The notes: generated by a model not told the origin, from the letters alone. 11,666 nt of DNA from Lachnospiraceae bacterium UBA3845 (GCA_002392705.1 DGHP01000033.1:1-11666), one strand, 5' to 3'; positions 1 to 6,865 are shown, numbered from the stretch's first letter. Numbers and translations: made by a program.

Positions 1-170
1 ATCCCGTGCTTAAGAGCCAGTTCCTTGACCGGAGGTGCCTGGAGCTGGGCTTTTCTGCCCTTCGGCTTGTCCGGCTGGGAGAATACGGCGGTCACCTCAT
101 ATTCTGAATCCAGAAGGGCCTGCAGAATGCCGGCGGCAAAGTCCGGCGTTCCCATAAAGACAGTCTTCAT
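1..170 (-). CDS. fmt: Methionyl-tRNA formyltransferase, N-terminal part (cut by window edge)
   Basis: Fmt transfers a formyl group from 10-formyl-tetrahydrofolate to Met-tRNAi, making the initiator fMet-tRNA in the cytoplasm. Only the first 56 codons are present; the rest lies beyond the left edge. The visible protein starts [16 protein letters not shown], the Rossmann-like first strand and VFMGTPDFA signature of the family. It continues with SQPDKPKGR (about residues 31-39) and [11 protein letters not shown] (46-56), both usual near the N-terminus of Fmt. The start ATG overlaps the def stop in an ATGA tetranucleotide (4-nt overlap), and a GAAGGTGAG ribosome site lies about 5 nt upstream, inside def. 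The gene is the last visible member of the murE-priA-def-fmt cluster; def then fmt is the usual bacterial order, and the two enzymes form opposite ends of the N-formyl-Met cycle. Confidence 0.93.
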   Translation of the reverse strand, partial: MKTVFMGTPDFAAGILQALLDSEYEVTAVFSQPDKPKGRKAQLQAPPVKELALKHG

Positions 171-688
171 CTGCGCTCACCTTCTTCTGTATTGGCTCCT
201 TCTGTACCGTCTTCTTCCTCTTCCTCTTCTTCGCTGGTATCATAGAGGGCGCCTTCAACCTTGGAGGTATACATGATTCCGTCCAGATGGTCCAGTTCAT
301 GGCAGAGGGCCCTGGCAAGGAGCTCCTCCCCTTCCACTTCCACCGGCTGCATGTCCGCGTCCACCGCGCGCACCACAACATGGTTCGGCCTTGTGACCTG
401 TCCCGCTTTTCCCGGAACAGAGAGGCATCCTTCCGCCCCGGTCTGCTCACCGTCCTGGGAGACGATCACCGGGTTGACCAGGACGATCGGGCCTTCTCCC
501 ACGTCGATCACGACGATTCTGCGGAGAACCCCGACCTGGGGAGCGGCAAGGCCTACGCCCTCCGCCTCGTACATCGTCTCCAGCATATCATTCACAAGCT
601 CCTTCAGACGGGGCGTCATCTCCTTCACCTCACGGCATTTTCTTGTAAGGACCTCGTCCCCCTCTATGCGAATATTCCTGAGTGCCAT
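167..688 (-). CDS. def: Peptide deformylase
   Basis: This cytoplasmic metalloenzyme removes the formyl group from the N-terminal fMet of new proteins. All three family motifs are intact in 173 residues: GVGLAAPQ (44-51), EGCLS (86-90) and HELDH (130-134). By family knowledge the metal ligands are C88, H130 and H134, and E131 is the catalytic acid. The start ATG has GGAAGG a few bases upstream and begins [11 protein letters not shown], a typical Def N-terminus. It lies 18 nt after priA and overlaps fmt by 4 nt, so it should be translated from the same mRNA. After the catalytic domain ends near residue 148 there is an extra, very acidic tail of about 25 residues with seven Glu in a row followed by Asp. 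The tail is probably disordered; its role is unknown. The motifs make the assignment firm. Confidence 0.97.
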   Translation of the reverse strand: MALRNIRIEGDEVLTRKCREVKEMTPRLKELVNDMLETMYEAEGVGLAAPQVGVLRRIVVIDVGEGPIVLVNPVIVSQDGEQTGAEGCLSVPGKAGQVTRPNHVVVRAVDADMQPVEVEGEELLARALCHELDHLDGIMYTSKVEGALYDTSEEEEEEEDGTEGANTEEGERR

Positions 689-706
689 TTTCCTTCCATC
701 CTTATC

Positions 707-2926
707 TTATCGATCAACATCGAACTGAATCTCCACCGTGGAGAATCCCTCGTTCGCCTCTATATATCGCTCCAGCCGTCTTCTCGCCTCCCGGAGAAGC
801 TCCGCCGAGCCGCCCCGAAGGTAGAGAACCATCCGCCAGATATCATTTATTTTTGCTACATTTTCATCCGCCGGTCCTAAAACCGCGGCGTTCGTCCGCT
901 TCAGAATCTTCTCAAGAAACAGGCGCAGGTACCGGGCGGCTGTCTCCAGATGCCCGCGGTCGGCGCAGCTGCAGTGGATGGCGATCAAAGAGCCCGCCGG
1001 CGGATAGAGCGCCATGGAGCGGAAGGCCATCTCCTGTCTGTAAAATTCCTCGTAATCCTGTCTGGCCGCGCACTGAACAGCATAATGATCCGGATCATAG
1101 GTCTGGATCAGAACACAGCCGCTTTTGGATGCCCGGCCCGCGCGGCCCGCCGCCTGCGTGAGCAGCTGGAAGGTCCGCTCCGCCGCCCGGTAATCCGGGA
1201 TATTCAAAGACAGGTCCGCCAGCAGGATCCCGACCAGGGTCACATCCGGGAAATCATGTCCCTTGACGATCATCTGGGTCCCGATCAGGATATCCGCCTC
1301 ATGGGATGCAAAGGCGGACAGAATCTTCAGTTGGGCGTCTTTTTCCGACGTTGTATCCCTGTCCATCCGCAGCACCCTGGCCTGAGGGAAGAGCCTTGTC
1401 ACCTCCTCCTCCACCTGTTCGGTGCCGGCTCTGAAGGTCCTTAGATAGATGCTTCCGCACTCCGGGCATCTGTCCGGCATGGGCATCTCATATCCGCAGT
1501 AATGGCAGGCAAGGCTGCCGTTTGCGTGCAGGGTGAGGGAAACATCACAGTGGGGGCATTTGATCACCTGCCCGCAGCTCCTGCATGTCACGGAAGAGGC
1601 ATAACCCCTGCGGTTGAGAAAGAGCATCATCTGATCGCCCTTCTGCAGGCAGTTCTCCATTTTATCCCGCAAAGGCCTGCTCAGCAGGGAGAAGCTGCCG
1701 TCCCTGCTTTCTGTCCTGAGGTCCACGATCCCGACCTCCGGCAGGCTGACCGCCCTCGCTCTTTGGTTCAGCTTAAAGAGGGTAAGTTCTCCCGTACGGC
1801 CTGCCCTGGCGGCCTCCAGCGACGGTGTGGCGGATCCCAGGACAACCTTCGCGCCCTCCATCCGGCCTCTCTGGAAAGCGACCTCCCGCGCATGATAGCG
1901 GGGAGCCTGCTCGCTCCGGTAGCTCTCCTCATGTTCCTCGTCAATCACGATAATTCCGAGATGGGGAAATGGGGTAAAGAGCGCGGACCGGGGCCCGATC
2001 ATGACGTCTATGTCCCCGTTCCTGGCCCGCTCGAACTGGTCGAAGCGCTCTCCCTCGCTCATCCTGGAATGGATCACGGATACCCGGTCGCCGAAGCGGT
2101 GATAGAAGCGCATCAGCGTCTGGTAGGTCAGGGCGATCTCGGGGATCAGAACGATGGCCTGCTCCGACCGGGATACCGCATAGGCGATGAGTTCCATATA
2201 TACTTCTGTCTTCCCGCTTCCCGTCACCCCCTGAATCAGGAAACGGCCGCAGGGATTCTTCTCCCATTCGCCGCAGACAGAATCCACGATCGCCTGCTGC
2301 TGCCCGTTTAAACTGACCGCTCCGTGGGCCAGCGCCTCCGGCAGAGGCGGTTTGCGGTAAACCCGCGTGCTCTCGATCCGGATATATCCCTTCTTTACCA
2401 TGGCCTGCAGAACTGAGGGCGTAACATGCAGTTTTTCTGTCACGATCTCCCATGGAAGAGACTGCTCCTCGATCAGGGCTTCCAGCACCCGGGCCCGGGC
2501 CGTCTGATGCTTTCTTTTCAGAAGTTCAAGTTCCCGCCCGGCCAGATCCTCCGGAAGCTGCAGTATAACCAGCCTGCTCTCCTTCGCCCGGACCTTCCGC
2601 TTCACGGGCAGGACTGTATGGAGAGCCTGCAGCATCGTGCTCCCGTAGCGGTCCCGGATCCAGACCGCAAGACCGGTCAGCCGCTTCTCCTCATCGGAAG
2701 CGCCCAGCACGGCTTCCGAAAGCTCCTTGATCCGCTCCGGCTCCAGGGCCGGCTGGTCGGACAGGCCGATCACATAGCCGGTAACCGGACGGTTGCCTTT
2801 CCCGAAGGGGACCGTGACGACCGACCCTATCTCCAGCCTGCCCCTCAGATGTTCCGGAATCCGGTACTGGAAGGGGCGGTCCAGGGCATGGGCGGTGATA
2901 TTGACGATCACGTCGGCATAAGTCAT
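707..2926 (-). CDS. priA: Primosomal replication restart helicase PriA
   Basis: PriA is a 3'-5' superfamily 2 DNA helicase that recognises stalled or D-loop forks and reloads the replicative helicase. The 739-residue protein has the full family layout. An N-terminal 3'-DNA-end-binding region comes first (about 1-110), then a winged-helix-like segment (about 140-190). Walker A GVTGSGKT is at 233-240, with DEEH (Walker B) at 329-332. A cysteine cluster follows with eight Cys at 448, 451, 457, 460, 474, 477, 487 and 490, fitting two structural zinc ions. GTQMIVKGHDF is at 549-559 and the arginine-finger motif QAAGRAGR at 591-598. Length is normal. The start ATG overlaps the murE stop by 4 nt (ATGA), and GAGG sits about 13 nt upstream inside murE. 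It is followed after 18 nt by def. No missing residue or frameshift is visible. Confidence 0.97.
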   Translation of the reverse strand: MTYADVIVNITAHALDRPFQYRIPEHLRGRLEIGSVVTVPFGKGNRPVTGYVIGLSDQPALEPERIKELSEAVLGASDEEKRLTGLAVWIRDRYGSTMLQALHTVLPVKRKVRAKESRLVILQLPEDLAGRELELLKRKHQTARARVLEALIEEQSLPWEIVTEKLHVTPSVLQAMVKKGYIRIESTRVYRKPPLPEALAHGAVSLNGQQQAIVDSVCGEWEKNPCGRFLIQGVTGSGKTEVYMELIAYAVSRSEQAIVLIPEIALTYQTLMRFYHRFGDRVSVIHSRMSEGERFDQFERARNGDIDVMIGPRSALFTPFPHLGIIVIDEEHEESYRSEQAPRYHAREVAFQRGRMEGAKVVLGSATPSLEAARAGRTGELTLFKLNQRARAVSLPEVGIVDLRTESRDGSFSLLSRPLRDKMENCLQKGDQMMLFLNRRGYASSVTCRSCGQVIKCPHCDVSLTLHANGSLACHYCGYEMPMPDRCPECGSIYLRTFRAGTEQVEEEVTRLFPQARVLRMDRDTTSEKDAQLKILSAFASHEADILIGTQMIVKGHDFPDVTLVGILLADLSLNIPDYRAAERTFQLLTQAAGRAGRASKSGCVLIQTYDPDHYAVQCAARQDYEEFYRQEMAFRSMALYPPAGSLIAIHCSCADRGHLETAARYLRLFLEKILKRTNAAVLGPADENVAKINDIWRMVLYLRGGSAELLREARRRLERYIEANEGFSTVEIQFDVDR

Positions 2927-4410
2927 GATCTGCTGGCATCCTCTTCCAGGATCTCGCGGATCAGCACCCGCTCATCCATGGGATATTTCTTCCCGTTGAT
3001 CTCCTGGTAATCTTCATGGCCCTTTCCGGCCAGAACGATGATATCTCCCCTCTTTCCGTTATGGATGGCGTAGGCGATGGCCTCCTTGCGGTCACTGATG
3101 CGCGTGTACCTGCCGTTCGTCCGGCGGATCCCTGTCTCAATGTCATCCATGATGGCCTCGGGGTCCTCGTAGCGGGGATTATCCGAAGTGATGATCGTGA
3201 AATCCGCCATCCTTCCGCTGGTCTCCCCCATCTCATAGCGGCGGCTTCTCGCCCGGTTTCCTCCGCATCCGAACATGCAGACCAGGCGGGAGGGATGATA
3301 CTCTCTCAATGTCGAGAGCAGGCTCTCCAGGGCCATCGCGTTGTGGGCGTAGTCGATCATCAGGATGAAGTCGTCACTGACCTTGATCATCTCAACGCGG
3401 CCTTTCACCCGGATATCCTTCAGGGCGGAGCGGAGAATCTCCTCCGTCACGCCTTCAAAATGCCTGCAGATGGCGATCGCGCACAGGGAGTTGAACACAC
3501 TGAATCTTCCCGGGATGTCGGTCTCCACCTTGAATTCCATCTCGCCCTTCACGCGGAAGGAAGTCCCGAGGTATCCCGGCCCGGCGACCAGCTGCGCGTC
3601 CTGGGCATAGAGATTGTCCGTCTCCTTCATGCCGTAGGTCTCCACCCCGCAGGTATGTCCTTCCAGGATCCTGCCCAGATGGATGTCGTCCCCGTTGAAG
3701 ATTCCCAGCCTGCACATCCTGAAGAGCCGGCTCTTGCACTCCATATAGTCCTCAAAGGAGGCGTGCTCCGCGGGGCCGATATGGTCTGCGGAAATGTTGG
3801 TAAATACGCCGATATCGAAAAGAATCCCCTCCACACGGTGCAGCATCAGCGCCTGGGAACTGACCTCCATGACGACAGCCTGGCAGCCCTCCCGGACCAT
3901 CTTTGCCAGATATTCCTGCAGGGTCAGTGATTCCGGCGTCGTGTTGGCTGCCGGGATCCGCTCATTTCCGATCAGGGTCTCGATCGTGCCGATGAGTCCG
4001 ACCTTGTATCCCGCGGACTCCAGGATCGACTTGACCATGTAGGTCGTGGTCGTCTTGCCCTTGGTTCCGGTGATTCCGATCATCTTCATCTTCCGGGACG
4101 GGAAATCATACCAGGCGCAGGCAAGGCGCGCCATGGCGATGCGCGTGTCAGGGACCTGCAGCACCGTGATCGAATCCTTCTCCGGCTGAGGAAGCTCCAC
4201 CGGCTCTTCAACGACGAGGACCTTCGCGCCTTTCTTTGCCACATCCGCCGCGTACTTGTGCCCGTCCGCAACCGCGCCGCGGATGCAGAGGAACAGCGAA
4301 CCGGCCTTCACCTTCCTGGAGTCGTTCACGATCCCGGATATCTCCACGTCCTCACTGCCGCAGAGCACTTTATAATCTATCCCGTTCAGAAGTTCTGTAA
4401 GCTTTCTCAT
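2923..4410 (-). CDS. murE: UDP-MurNAc-tripeptide synthetase (MurE ligase)
   Basis: MurE is the cytoplasmic ATP-dependent ligase that adds the third amino acid to UDP-MurNAc-L-Ala-D-Glu during peptidoglycan synthesis. The 495 residues show the Mur ligase order. An N-terminal UDP-binding domain contains DSRKVKAGSLF (30-40). The central ATPase has GITGTKGKTT (112-121), EVSSQAL (182-188) and the probable carbamylated Lys K226 in YMECKSRLF. The C-terminal domain has DNPR (410-413) and GKGHE (462-466). DNPR is the substrate motif linked to meso-diaminopimelate in known MurE enzymes, so DAP rather than lysine is inferred. After FTNISADH the sequence is IGPAEH instead of the common LDYHG; I recall the same variant in other clostridial MurE proteins, so it is not a defect. 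The ATG has AGAGGGTGG about 4 nt upstream. It is first in its operon, with its own promoter. Confidence 0.95.
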   Translation of the reverse strand: MRKLTELLNGIDYKVLCGSEDVEISGIVNDSRKVKAGSLFLCIRGAVADGHKYAADVAKKGAKVLVVEEPVELPQPEKDSITVLQVPDTRIAMARLACAWYDFPSRKMKMIGITGTKGKTTTTYMVKSILESAGYKVGLIGTIETLIGNERIPAANTTPESLTLQEYLAKMVREGCQAVVMEVSSQALMLHRVEGILFDIGVFTNISADHIGPAEHASFEDYMECKSRLFRMCRLGIFNGDDIHLGRILEGHTCGVETYGMKETDNLYAQDAQLVAGPGYLGTSFRVKGEMEFKVETDIPGRFSVFNSLCAIAICRHFEGVTEEILRSALKDIRVKGRVEMIKVSDDFILMIDYAHNAMALESLLSTLREYHPSRLVCMFGCGGNRARSRRYEMGETSGRMADFTIITSDNPRYEDPEAIMDDIETGIRRTNGRYTRISDRKEAIAYAIHNGKRGDIIVLAGKGHEDYQEINGKKYPMDERVLIREILEEDASRS

Positions 4411-4433
4411 AATCCACCCTCTTAGCTGTGATA

Positions 4434-4486
4434 CCCGTTCCGCTCCGCGCCTTGCGCGGAAGGATACGGGGGCCTCCTGGCAGGCC
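4434..4486 (-). promoter_or_regulatory. Two-hairpin 5' leader of the murE operon
   Basis: Between the predicted murE transcription start (near 4505) and its ATG the transcript can form two adjacent stem-loops. The first pairs 4482-4486 with 4471-4475 (GGCCT/AGGCC, 6-nt loop). The second is larger: 4466-4470 pairs with 4434-4438 (CCCGT/ACGGG), then two to three more pairs, then 4454-4460 with 4444-4450 (TCCGCGC/GCGCGGA) around a 3-nt loop. No U-tract follows, so neither looks like an intrinsic terminator. They end about 23 nt before the start codon and leave the ribosome site free. A role in mRNA stability or as a binding site is possible; no known riboswitch class is recognised. Confidence 0.5.
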
Positions 4487-4511
4487 TTCCCTAAAAGCTA
4501 TAGTTCAGTAT

Positions 4512-4540
4512 ATTATATCATCCGGCGCTTTCTATCACAA
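4512..4540 (-). promoter_or_regulatory. Promoter of the murE-priA-def-fmt operon
   Basis: On the minus strand TTGTGA (4535-4540; 4 of 6 matches to TTGACA) is followed after 17 nt by a perfect TATAAT (4512-4517). This predicts a start near 4505 and a leader of roughly 95 nt before murE. It lies back to back with the promoter of the divergent ArsR-type gene; the two -35 boxes are only 35 nt apart. Confidence 0.75.
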
Positions 4541-4575
4541 GTACGCAGCCGCAGACAGAGCCTTGCTTTCCGTCC

Positions 4576-4605
4576 ATGACAATTGTCCCCCTTCTGTGCT
4601 ATACT
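4576..4605 (+). promoter_or_regulatory. Promoter of the ArsR/SmtB-family gene
   Basis: ATGACA (4576-4581; 5 of 6 to the -35 consensus), an 18-nt spacer, and TATACT (4600-4605; 5 of 6) preceded by TGC, which makes an extended -10. The predicted start is near 4612, about 65 nt before the GTG start codon. This placement also rules out the longer reading frame that begins at 4428, upstream of the promoter. Confidence 0.7.
4578..4587. promoter_or_regulatory. Candidate operator of the ArsR/SmtB regulator
   Basis: GACAATTGTC is a perfect 10-bp palindrome that overlaps the -35 box of the regulator's own promoter and lies about 38 bp upstream of the murE -35. ArsR/SmtB proteins are dimers that bind palindromes over their own promoters and are released by metal, so the position fits autorepression. 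The assignment rests on position and symmetry only; the site is shorter than the classical 12-2-12 operators. Confidence 0.45.
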
Positions 4606-4676
4606 CTTTCCTGACTGGAAACATTTTTCCTGTAATGAACCCTTTTGCAGGAACAGCTCCGGGAGGAGGAACTCTT

Positions 4677-5060
4677 GTGAAAAAAAACAATTCCGATGTC
4701 GCGCCCAAATGCGACTTTATCCATATCCACCCGCAGATCGTCGGGCAGGTTTCCGACCAGATGCTTTCTGAGAGCGTCCTTTCCGCCCTGAGCGAGCTCT
4801 ACAAAATGTTCGGGGATAAGACCCGGATCCGGATCTTGTATGTGCTTTTAAAGCATGAAATGTGCGTCTGCGACATCGCCCAGCTTCTGAATATGACCCA
4901 GAGCGCCATTTCCCACCAGCTGCGGACCCTGAAACAGGCGCACCTGGTCAAATACCGCAGGGAGGGCAAGACCGTCTTCTACTCCCTGGCGGACGAGCAC
5001 GTCGAGATGATCATGAATATGGGGCTGGAGCATGTACTGGAGCCGGAAGTCAGCCCCTGA
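4677..5060 (+). CDS. ArsR/SmtB-family metal-responsive repressor
   Basis: A 127-residue winged-helix repressor of the SmtB/CadC/CzrA type. GTG at 4677 is chosen because AGGAGG lies 7 nt upstream (4664-4669). The in-frame ATG at 4635 lacks a ribosome site, and earlier starts precede the promoter. The recognition helix region reads SAISHQLRTLKQA (76-88), followed by the wing YRREGKTVFYSL (93-104). Both classical metal sites appear present. For alpha3N there are C12 and H16 in the N-terminal arm with C63, C65 and D66 in EMCVCD. For alpha5 there are D106, H108, H119 and E122, with the same spacing as SmtB. Zinc, cadmium, lead or cobalt is therefore a likely inducer (inference from the family). 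The gene is monocistronic and divergent from murE, with no metal transporter beside it, so its target is unclear. Confidence 0.9.
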   Translation: MKKNNSDVAPKCDFIHIHPQIVGQVSDQMLSESVLSALSELYKMFGDKTRIRILYVLLKHEMCVCDIAQLLNMTQSAISHQLRTLKQAHLVKYRREGKTVFYSLADEHVEMIMNMGLEHVLEPEVSP

Positions 5061-5090
5061 TTTTCTGTCCATGACCATGGTACCGGCTGA

Positions 5091-5128
5091 AAAAGGCACC
5101 TGTCTCAGAAGTGAAACAGGTGCCTTTT
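5091..5128. terminator. Bidirectional intrinsic terminator
   Basis: AAAAGGCACCTGT (5091-5103) and ACAGGTGCCTTTT (5116-5128) form a perfect 13-bp stem with a 12-nt loop. Leaving in the plus direction it ends in TTTTGT, 31 nt after the ArsR-type stop codon. In the minus direction it ends in TTTTTC, about 150 nt after the antiporter stop. It thus fits as a shared terminator of two convergent units. Confidence 0.88.
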
Positions 5129-5157
5129 GTGCGCAATAAAGCCCGGAAGCAGCATCC

Positions 5158-5197
5158 GCAGATTCGCTGCCTGTCAGGCAGATTTGCGGCCTGCCAG
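5158..5197. repeat. Tandem pair of 20-bp repeats
   Basis: Positions 5158-5177 and 5178-5197 match at 17 of 20 bases. Both begin GCAGATT and end CAG, like the adjoining 28/29-bp units, so they may be shortened, decayed members of the same array. The first contains the perfect inverted repeat CTGCCTG-T-CAGGCAG (5167-5181). No coding function is seen. Confidence 0.7.
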
Positions 5198-5311
5198 GCA
5201 GCTTTGATCTCTCCGCCCTGCTCAGGCAGCTTTGATCTCTCCGGCCTTGCTCAGACAGCTTCGATCTCTCCGCCCTGCTCAGGCAGCTTTGATCTCTCCG
5301 GCCTTGGTCAG
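5198..5311. repeat. Tandem array of 28/29-bp units (57-bp period) spanning the antiporter stop
   Basis: Four units run end to end: 5198-5225 (28 bp), 5226-5254 (29), 5255-5282 (28) and 5283-5311 (29). All share the core CAGCTT(T/C)GATCTCTCCG; the 28-bp form continues with CCCTG and the 29-bp form with GCCTTG. Taken in pairs they are two 57-bp copies with about 54 of 57 identical bases. The last unit (5283-5311) codes for the C-terminal residues of the antiporter, and its stop TGA lies at the unit boundary. The other units are downstream of the stop. The layout suggests duplication of the 3' end of the gene. Confidence 0.9.
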
Positions 5312-6478
5312 GCTGAACTTCGTGATGCCGGGGCCGACAAGTTCATAGACCAGGGTTCCGGCGAGGACAACCGCGCGGATCTGGCCGGCGTAATCGGGAA
5401 CAACTTTCCCGGCGACCAGGGTCAGACCGATGGCGACACCGGCCTGAGGAATCAGGCAGGGGCCAAGATAGCTGCAGACTTTTTTGTCCGCATGGCAGAC
5501 CCGGCCGCCCAGCCAGGCGCCGAACATTTTCCCGCATACACGGAAAAGAATATAGATGGCGCCGATCACGCCCACCTGGCCGAGGATTCCGATCTGGAGT
5601 CCCGCGCCGGAGGCAACGAAGAAAAGAATAAAGATCGGCGCTGTGATAGAGTCAGCGATATCCATGATCTGGCTGGCTTCCGTACTCAGGTTGGCGACCG
5701 TCGCCCCGAAGCCCATGCAGAGCATAAGGCTGCTGAGTCCCAGAAGATCCGCAAGACCGATCGCGGTGAAAAGAAAACCGACGATCAGGCCGAGCCTGTT
5801 CCCGCGCTTGTGGAAAAAGCGCATGGGAATCAGCATGATAAATCCCAGGGCAAAGCCCAGGAGGAGCGCCGCCAGAATCTGTCCGAGCGGCTGGAGGATG
5901 GACAGAAGCATGTTCGTGCTTCCGCCTTCCAGGCTCTTCGCCACGGCAACCGCGATCGAGAACAGAAGCAGAGCGGTCGCGTCATCAATCGCGACGACGG
6001 ACAGCAGGGTCTGGGTCACCGGTCCCTTCGCCTTGTACTGGTTGATAACCATGATCGTGGCCGCCGGTGCCGTAGCAGCGGCGATCGATCCCAGAACGAG
6101 GGAAAACGGCAGATCATGTCCCGTTCCCGCCAGCGCCGCCACAACAAAGACCACGGCGAAGAGGGATTCCAGGCTGGCAATCACAACAGGGGTCACGCCG
6201 ACCTTTTTGAAGTATGAAAACTTGAATTCATTTCCGATGGAGAAGGCGATGAATCCAAGCGCGACCTCCGATATCACGCTGATCTCATTCACAAAATCCT
6301 CCGTGAGGACTGTGCGCGGGATGCCGAGCGCCGGAAGAAAATAGGGGCCCAGAAGAAGACCCGCTATCAGATAGCCGGTTACGTTGGGAAGTTTGATATG
6401 CTTGGCCATCCTTCCCATGAAGATGCCAAACAGAATCATTAAGCCAAGCTGCAGAAGTGTATTCAGTGATAAGTCCAT
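5279..6478 (-). CDS. CPA2-family monovalent cation/proton antiporter
   Basis: A 399-residue integral membrane protein of the Na+/H+ exchanger family (Pfam Na_H_Exchanger type), with about 11-12 hydrophobic segments. Near the N-terminus it has LPNVTGYLIAGLLLGP (30-45), the typical CPA2 helix. ATAPAA (135-140) fits the broken TM4 helix. AIDDATAL (163-170) carries the Asp pair D165-D166, and K317 lies in RVCGKMFGAW. By comparison with NhaA and NapA, a DD pair and a TM10 lysine suggest electrogenic Na+(Li+)/H+ exchange, but this is inference and K+ is not excluded. There is no C-terminal RCK/TrkA domain, unlike Kef proteins. The ATG overlaps the stop of the upstream PII-like gene (TGATG) and lacks a good ribosome site of its own, so translational coupling is likely. 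The last codons fall in a tandem repeat. Confidence 0.88.
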   Translation of the reverse strand: MDLSLNTLLQLGLMILFGIFMGRMAKHIKLPNVTGYLIAGLLLGPYFLPALGIPRTVLTEDFVNEISVISEVALGFIAFSIGNEFKFSYFKKVGVTPVVIASLESLFAVVFVVAALAGTGHDLPFSLVLGSIAAATAPAATIMVINQYKAKGPVTQTLLSVVAIDDATALLLFSIAVAVAKSLEGGSTNMLLSILQPLGQILAALLLGFALGFIMLIPMRFFHKRGNRLGLIVGFLFTAIGLADLLGLSSLMLCMGFGATVANLSTEASQIMDIADSITAPIFILFFVASGAGLQIGILGQVGVIGAIYILFRVCGKMFGAWLGGRVCHADKKVCSYLGPCLIPQAGVAIGLTLVAGKVVPDYAGQIRAVVLAGTLVYELVGPGITKFSLTKAGEIKAA

Positions 6479-6846
6479 CAGTCGTGTACTTTAAAGCCCT
6501 CCAGATAATCGATCGGTACAGTAAACAGAATTCCGGTATCTCCCTTGTCAAGGCCTCCGGTTACCTTGTTGACCGCCTCGATGATGATCGGAACCTTCGA
6601 TTCCGACGCCGCCATGAAAATCGTCCTGTTCTCCTTGTGTTCCGGATTCAGGATATGTCTCAGAGACAGTATGAATCTGAGCTCATCCTCCTCGGAAAGC
6701 TCCTGCATCATACCGTGCGAACTGATCACGGTTGCTCCCTGCAGCTTGCGCTCGGAAAACTCTTCCAGAAGCTCCTGCAGGCATTCGGTCTTGTTCAGAA
6801 CGATGATCACAAGCTTCATGTGCATTCCATTCATTCCCTGCTGCAT
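6478..6846 (-). CDS. PII-like small signalling protein, probable partner of the antiporter
   Basis: The 122-residue protein has the ferredoxin-like beta-alpha-beta layout of the PII/GlnB superfamily. Strand 1 and helix 1 are HMKLVIIVLNKTECLQELLE (9-28), with strand 2 at GATVISSHG (37-45). A long polar segment follows at the T-loop position (about 46-72). The second half reads RTIFMAASESKVPIIIEAV (74-92), VTGGLDKGDTGILFTVPID (95-113) and YLEGFK (114-119). The last part resembles the PII B-loop and the GDGKIFVFPV strand. Residues that bind ATP and 2-oxoglutarate in true GlnB, such as the T-loop Tyr uridylylation site, are not evident, so it is PII-like rather than canonical. The start ATG has AAGGGAG upstream. 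It overlaps the antiporter by 1 nt, which suggests it senses a small ligand and gates the antiporter (inference). Confidence 0.78.
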   Translation of the reverse strand: MQQGMNGMHMKLVIIVLNKTECLQELLEEFSERKLQGATVISSHGMMQELSEEDELRFILSLRHILNPEHKENRTIFMAASESKVPIIIEAVNKVTGGLDKGDTGILFTVPIDYLEGFKVHD

Positions 6847-6865
6847 ACTCTCCCTTCCCTTTCTT

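Noticed and set aside
3559..3650. MurE variant motif IGPAEH in place of LDYHG as a sign of a damaged enzyme
   Set aside because: I recall the same variant in other clostridial MurE proteins, and the ATP, carbamyl-Lys and DNPR motifs are intact. The variant itself lies nearer 3765-3785.
287..3930. Long plus-strand reading frames opposite priA, def and murE
   Set aside because: They are antisense shadows of GC-rich genes with clear conserved motifs on the minus strand, and their translations show no recognisable domain.
4428..4676. N-terminally extended start for the ArsR/SmtB regulator
   Set aside because: The open frame reaches back to 4428, but the promoter lies at 4576-4605 and the only good ribosome site is before GTG 4677.
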